A stretch of 7,636 bases of DNA from Frankiales bacterium (GTDB lineage Bacteria; Actinomycetota; Actinomycetes; Mycobacteriales; SCTD01). The DNA lies in the NCBI GenBank assembly GCA_025464915.1, contig JAODNF010000022.1:1-7636 (forward strand), read 5' to 3'. Under the pieces are notes generated by a model. That model was given only the letters and a program-made list of their open reading frames with translations, had not been told where the DNA came from and made no database searches. The position numbers and the translations under genes are program-made. Below, piece by piece: positions 5,913 to 7,636 of the stretch. Every line of letters starts with the position of its first letter. Within the stretch, counting starts at the first letter, position 1.

Positions 5913-7636
5913 GTGTCGCGTGCGCGGTGGTGCGCGGCTGCCGTGCTGGTCCTGCTCGCGGCAGGGTTCCTGGCGCTGCCGAGTGCGGGAGCGTCCGTGG
6001 CCCAGGCCGGCTGGGGGGCGCTGTGCGTCTCGCTGCTCGTCGTCGGTGCCCGCCGCCGGCGGCAGCTGCACTGGTGGCTGCTGGCGGCCGGGCTCGGGCT
6101 GCAGGTCGTCGGGGACGCGGTCTACGCGGGTTACGACCTGCGGCACGTCGAGCCGCCCTTCCCGGGTACGGCGGACGCTGCCTACCTGATCGGCTACCCG
6201 GTGCTGTTCGCGGCGCTCGGACTGATGATCCGCCGCGGTGGCCGGCCCGACGCGCCGGCCTGGCTGGACGCGGGCATGTGGACCGGAGGTGCCCTCCTGG
6301 TCGCCTGGTTGCCGCTGCTGTCGGGACCGGCCCACGACCCGACGCTGTCCGCCGCCGGCCGCACCGTCGCCTTCGCCTACCCGGTCATGGACCTGGTCCT
6401 GCTGCTGCTGGTCCTGCACGTCGTGGGTCGCCGGGGCTTCGCCGACCCGGCGGAGCGCCTGGTCGCCCTGGCGATGGGCGGGATGCTGGTCGCCGACGTG
6501 ATCTACGGGATCCGGTCCCTCGACGGCAGCTACCACTCGGGCGAGGCGACCGACCTCGGCTGGCTGCTCTGCTACGGACTTGCCGCGCTGGCCGCGTGGC
6601 AGCCGGTCGTGGCCGTACCCGCCGCTGTGGCCGATGTCCGCCCGACGCAGCGCCGGTTGCTGACCCTGGCGGTGCCCGCGCTGACGGCGCCCTTGGCCCT
6701 CGCACTGCTGCTGTGGCGCGGAAGGCTGTCGGGCGACCTCGAGGGCGGGTACGCCGTCGCCGGCTGCACCGCAGTGCTGTTCGTCCTCGCGTCGCTGCGC
6801 GGCAGCCTGCTCGTCCGCCAGATGCGGCGTCGGGAGGACGCGCTGCAGGTCGCCCTGGACCAGCGCGAGGAGCTCGCCGAGGAGCTTCGGCACCGCGTCA
6901 CCACGTGCCAGCTGACCGGGCTGGTCAACCGGACCGGCTTCCTCGACCTGGTGCAGGAGGCGCTGGCCACCGGCCTGCCCGTCGCCGTCGGCCTGCTCGA
7001 CCTCGACGACTTCAAGGGCGTCAACGACAGCCTCGGCCACGAGGCAGGCGACGCACTGCTGGTGAAGGTGGCCCTGCGACTGCGCGGCGCCACAGGTGCG
7101 GACGACGTGGTCGGCCGCCTCGGGGGCGACGAGTTCGCCCTGCTGCTCCGCGGCAGTCCCGACGACGTCGCGGTCACCGCCGACCGCGTCGTCGAGGCCC
7201 TCACCGAGCCGCTGGTCGTCGACGGCCACGAGATGCACGTCGCGGGCAGCCTCGGGCTCGTGTCCCGTTCGGACACGTCCTCCATGGGTGACCTGCTGCG
7301 TCGCGCCGACCTCGCGATGTACGCCGCCAAGGCCGAGGGCGGCGGTAGGTGGGCCGGCTACCAGCCGTCCATGAGCGCCGCGCTCCTGAAGCGGATGGAC
7401 CTGCGCAGCCAGCTGGTCATCGCTCTCGAGCGCGACGAGCTGACCCCGTGGTACCAGCCGGTCGTGGACCTCGAGACGGGCGAGCTCGTCGGGTGCGAGG
7501 CGCTGGCCCGCTGGATCCGCAAGGGCCGGCCGCCGGAGCCGCCGGGCGAGTGGATGCCGCTCGCCGAGGAGACCGGGCTGATCGTCGCGATCGACCACGC
7601 CCTGATGGCCCGGGCGTTGCGCGACTTCGCAGCCTG
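5913..7636 (+). CDS. Membrane GGDEF-EAL cyclic-di-GMP protein, 3' end cut off
   Basis: Probable diguanylate cyclase and/or phosphodiesterase controlling c-di-GMP from the membrane. The visible 574 residues start at GTG 5913 with GGGAGG 6 bases upstream. About ten hydrophobic helices span residues 6-300 (for example 53-73, 88-106, 151-171, 214-234, 248-268, 279-299), a likely sensor of unknown ligand. A charged, probably coiled-coil linker follows at 300-328. The GGDEF domain runs from about 329 to 490, with metal and substrate residues in LLDLDDFKGVNDSLGH (361-376) and an intact GGDEF at 404-408. The inhibitory-site RxxD is absent: residues 395-398 read GADD. The usual Asp before LTGLxNR is Cys331. 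An EAL domain begins near 495, with its EAL triad at 529-531 in CEALARW, and is truncated by the window end, so its catalytic completeness cannot be judged. Confidence 0.92.
   Translation, partial: MSRARWCAAAVLVLLAAGFLALPSAGASVAQAGWGALCVSLLVVGARRRRQLHWWLLAAGLGLQVVGDAVYAGYDLRHVEPPFPGTADAAYLIGYPVLFAALGLMIRRGGRPDAPAWLDAGMWTGGALLVAWLPLLSGPAHDPTLSAAGRTVAFAYPVMDLVLLLLVLHVVGRRGFADPAERLVALAMGGMLVADVIYGIRSLDGSYHSGEATDLGWLLCYGLAALAAWQPVVAVPAAVADVRPTQRRLLTLAVPALTAPLALALLLWRGRLSGDLEGGYAVAGCTAVLFVLASLRGSLLVRQMRRREDALQVALDQREELAEELRHRVTTCQLTGLVNRTGFLDLVQEALATGLPVAVGLLDLDDFKGVNDSLGHEAGDALLVKVALRLRGATGADDVVGRLGGDEFALLLRGSPDDVAVTADRVVEALTEPLVVDGHEMHVAGSLGLVSRSDTSSMGDLLRRADLAMYAAKAEGGGRWAGYQPSMSAALLKRMDLRSQLVIALERDELTPWYQPVVDLETGELVGCEALARWIRKGRPPEPPGEWMPLAEETGLIVAIDHALMARALRDFAA

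Noticed and set aside
5907..7598. Long minus-strand open frame (and plus-strand frames) over the GGDEF-EAL gene
   Set aside because: The plus-strand frame from 5913 contains membrane helices, GGDEF and EAL motifs. The others are biased, domain-free translations.

Overview
The window is high-GC bacterial chromosome. The gene order dnaK-grpE-dnaJ-hspR, with HspR as the built-in repressor, points to an actinomycete (Actinomycetota). The near-universal G/C third codon positions and the Gram-positive-type DnaK agree with this. I cannot place it at genus level. Nothing indicates a mobile element, phage, CRISPR array or RNA gene.

Layout. (1) Positions 1-1266, minus strand: the N-terminal 422 residues of a membrane-bound, two-[4Fe-4S] HdrD/NarI-like oxidoreductase, which continues beyond the window. 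(2) Positions 1267-1947: 681 bases with no large gene. They hold two probable small one-helix membrane proteins on the minus strand (52 aa at 1355-1513 and 48 aa at 1629-1775), both too short for routine ORF calling, and then the dnaK control region. (3) Positions 1847-1920: a compact regulatory region. It has two HAIR-like HspR operators 53 bp apart, a SigH/SigR-type stress promoter whose -35 box sits inside the first operator, and a housekeeping-like promoter whose -10 box touches the second. (4) Positions 1948-5808, plus strand: dnaK, grpE, dnaJ and hspR, tightly packed with 4-base overlaps at two of the three junctions. (5) Positions 5913 to the window end, plus strand: a multi-pass membrane GGDEF-EAL protein starting at a GTG with a good Shine-Dalgarno. 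Its frame is open to the window edge, so the gene is cut off.

How the genes work together. DnaK, with its co-chaperone DnaJ and nucleotide exchange factor GrpE, forms the Hsp70 folding machine. HspR, a MerR-family repressor known in other actinobacteria to need DnaK as co-repressor, closes the loop: when DnaK is busy with unfolded protein, repression is relieved. The promoter layout suggests that thiol-oxidative or heat stress (a SigH/SigR-type sigma factor) and HspR act on the same DNA. The c-di-GMP protein downstream follows hspR by 104 bp without a visible terminator, and could receive read-through from the chaperone operon.
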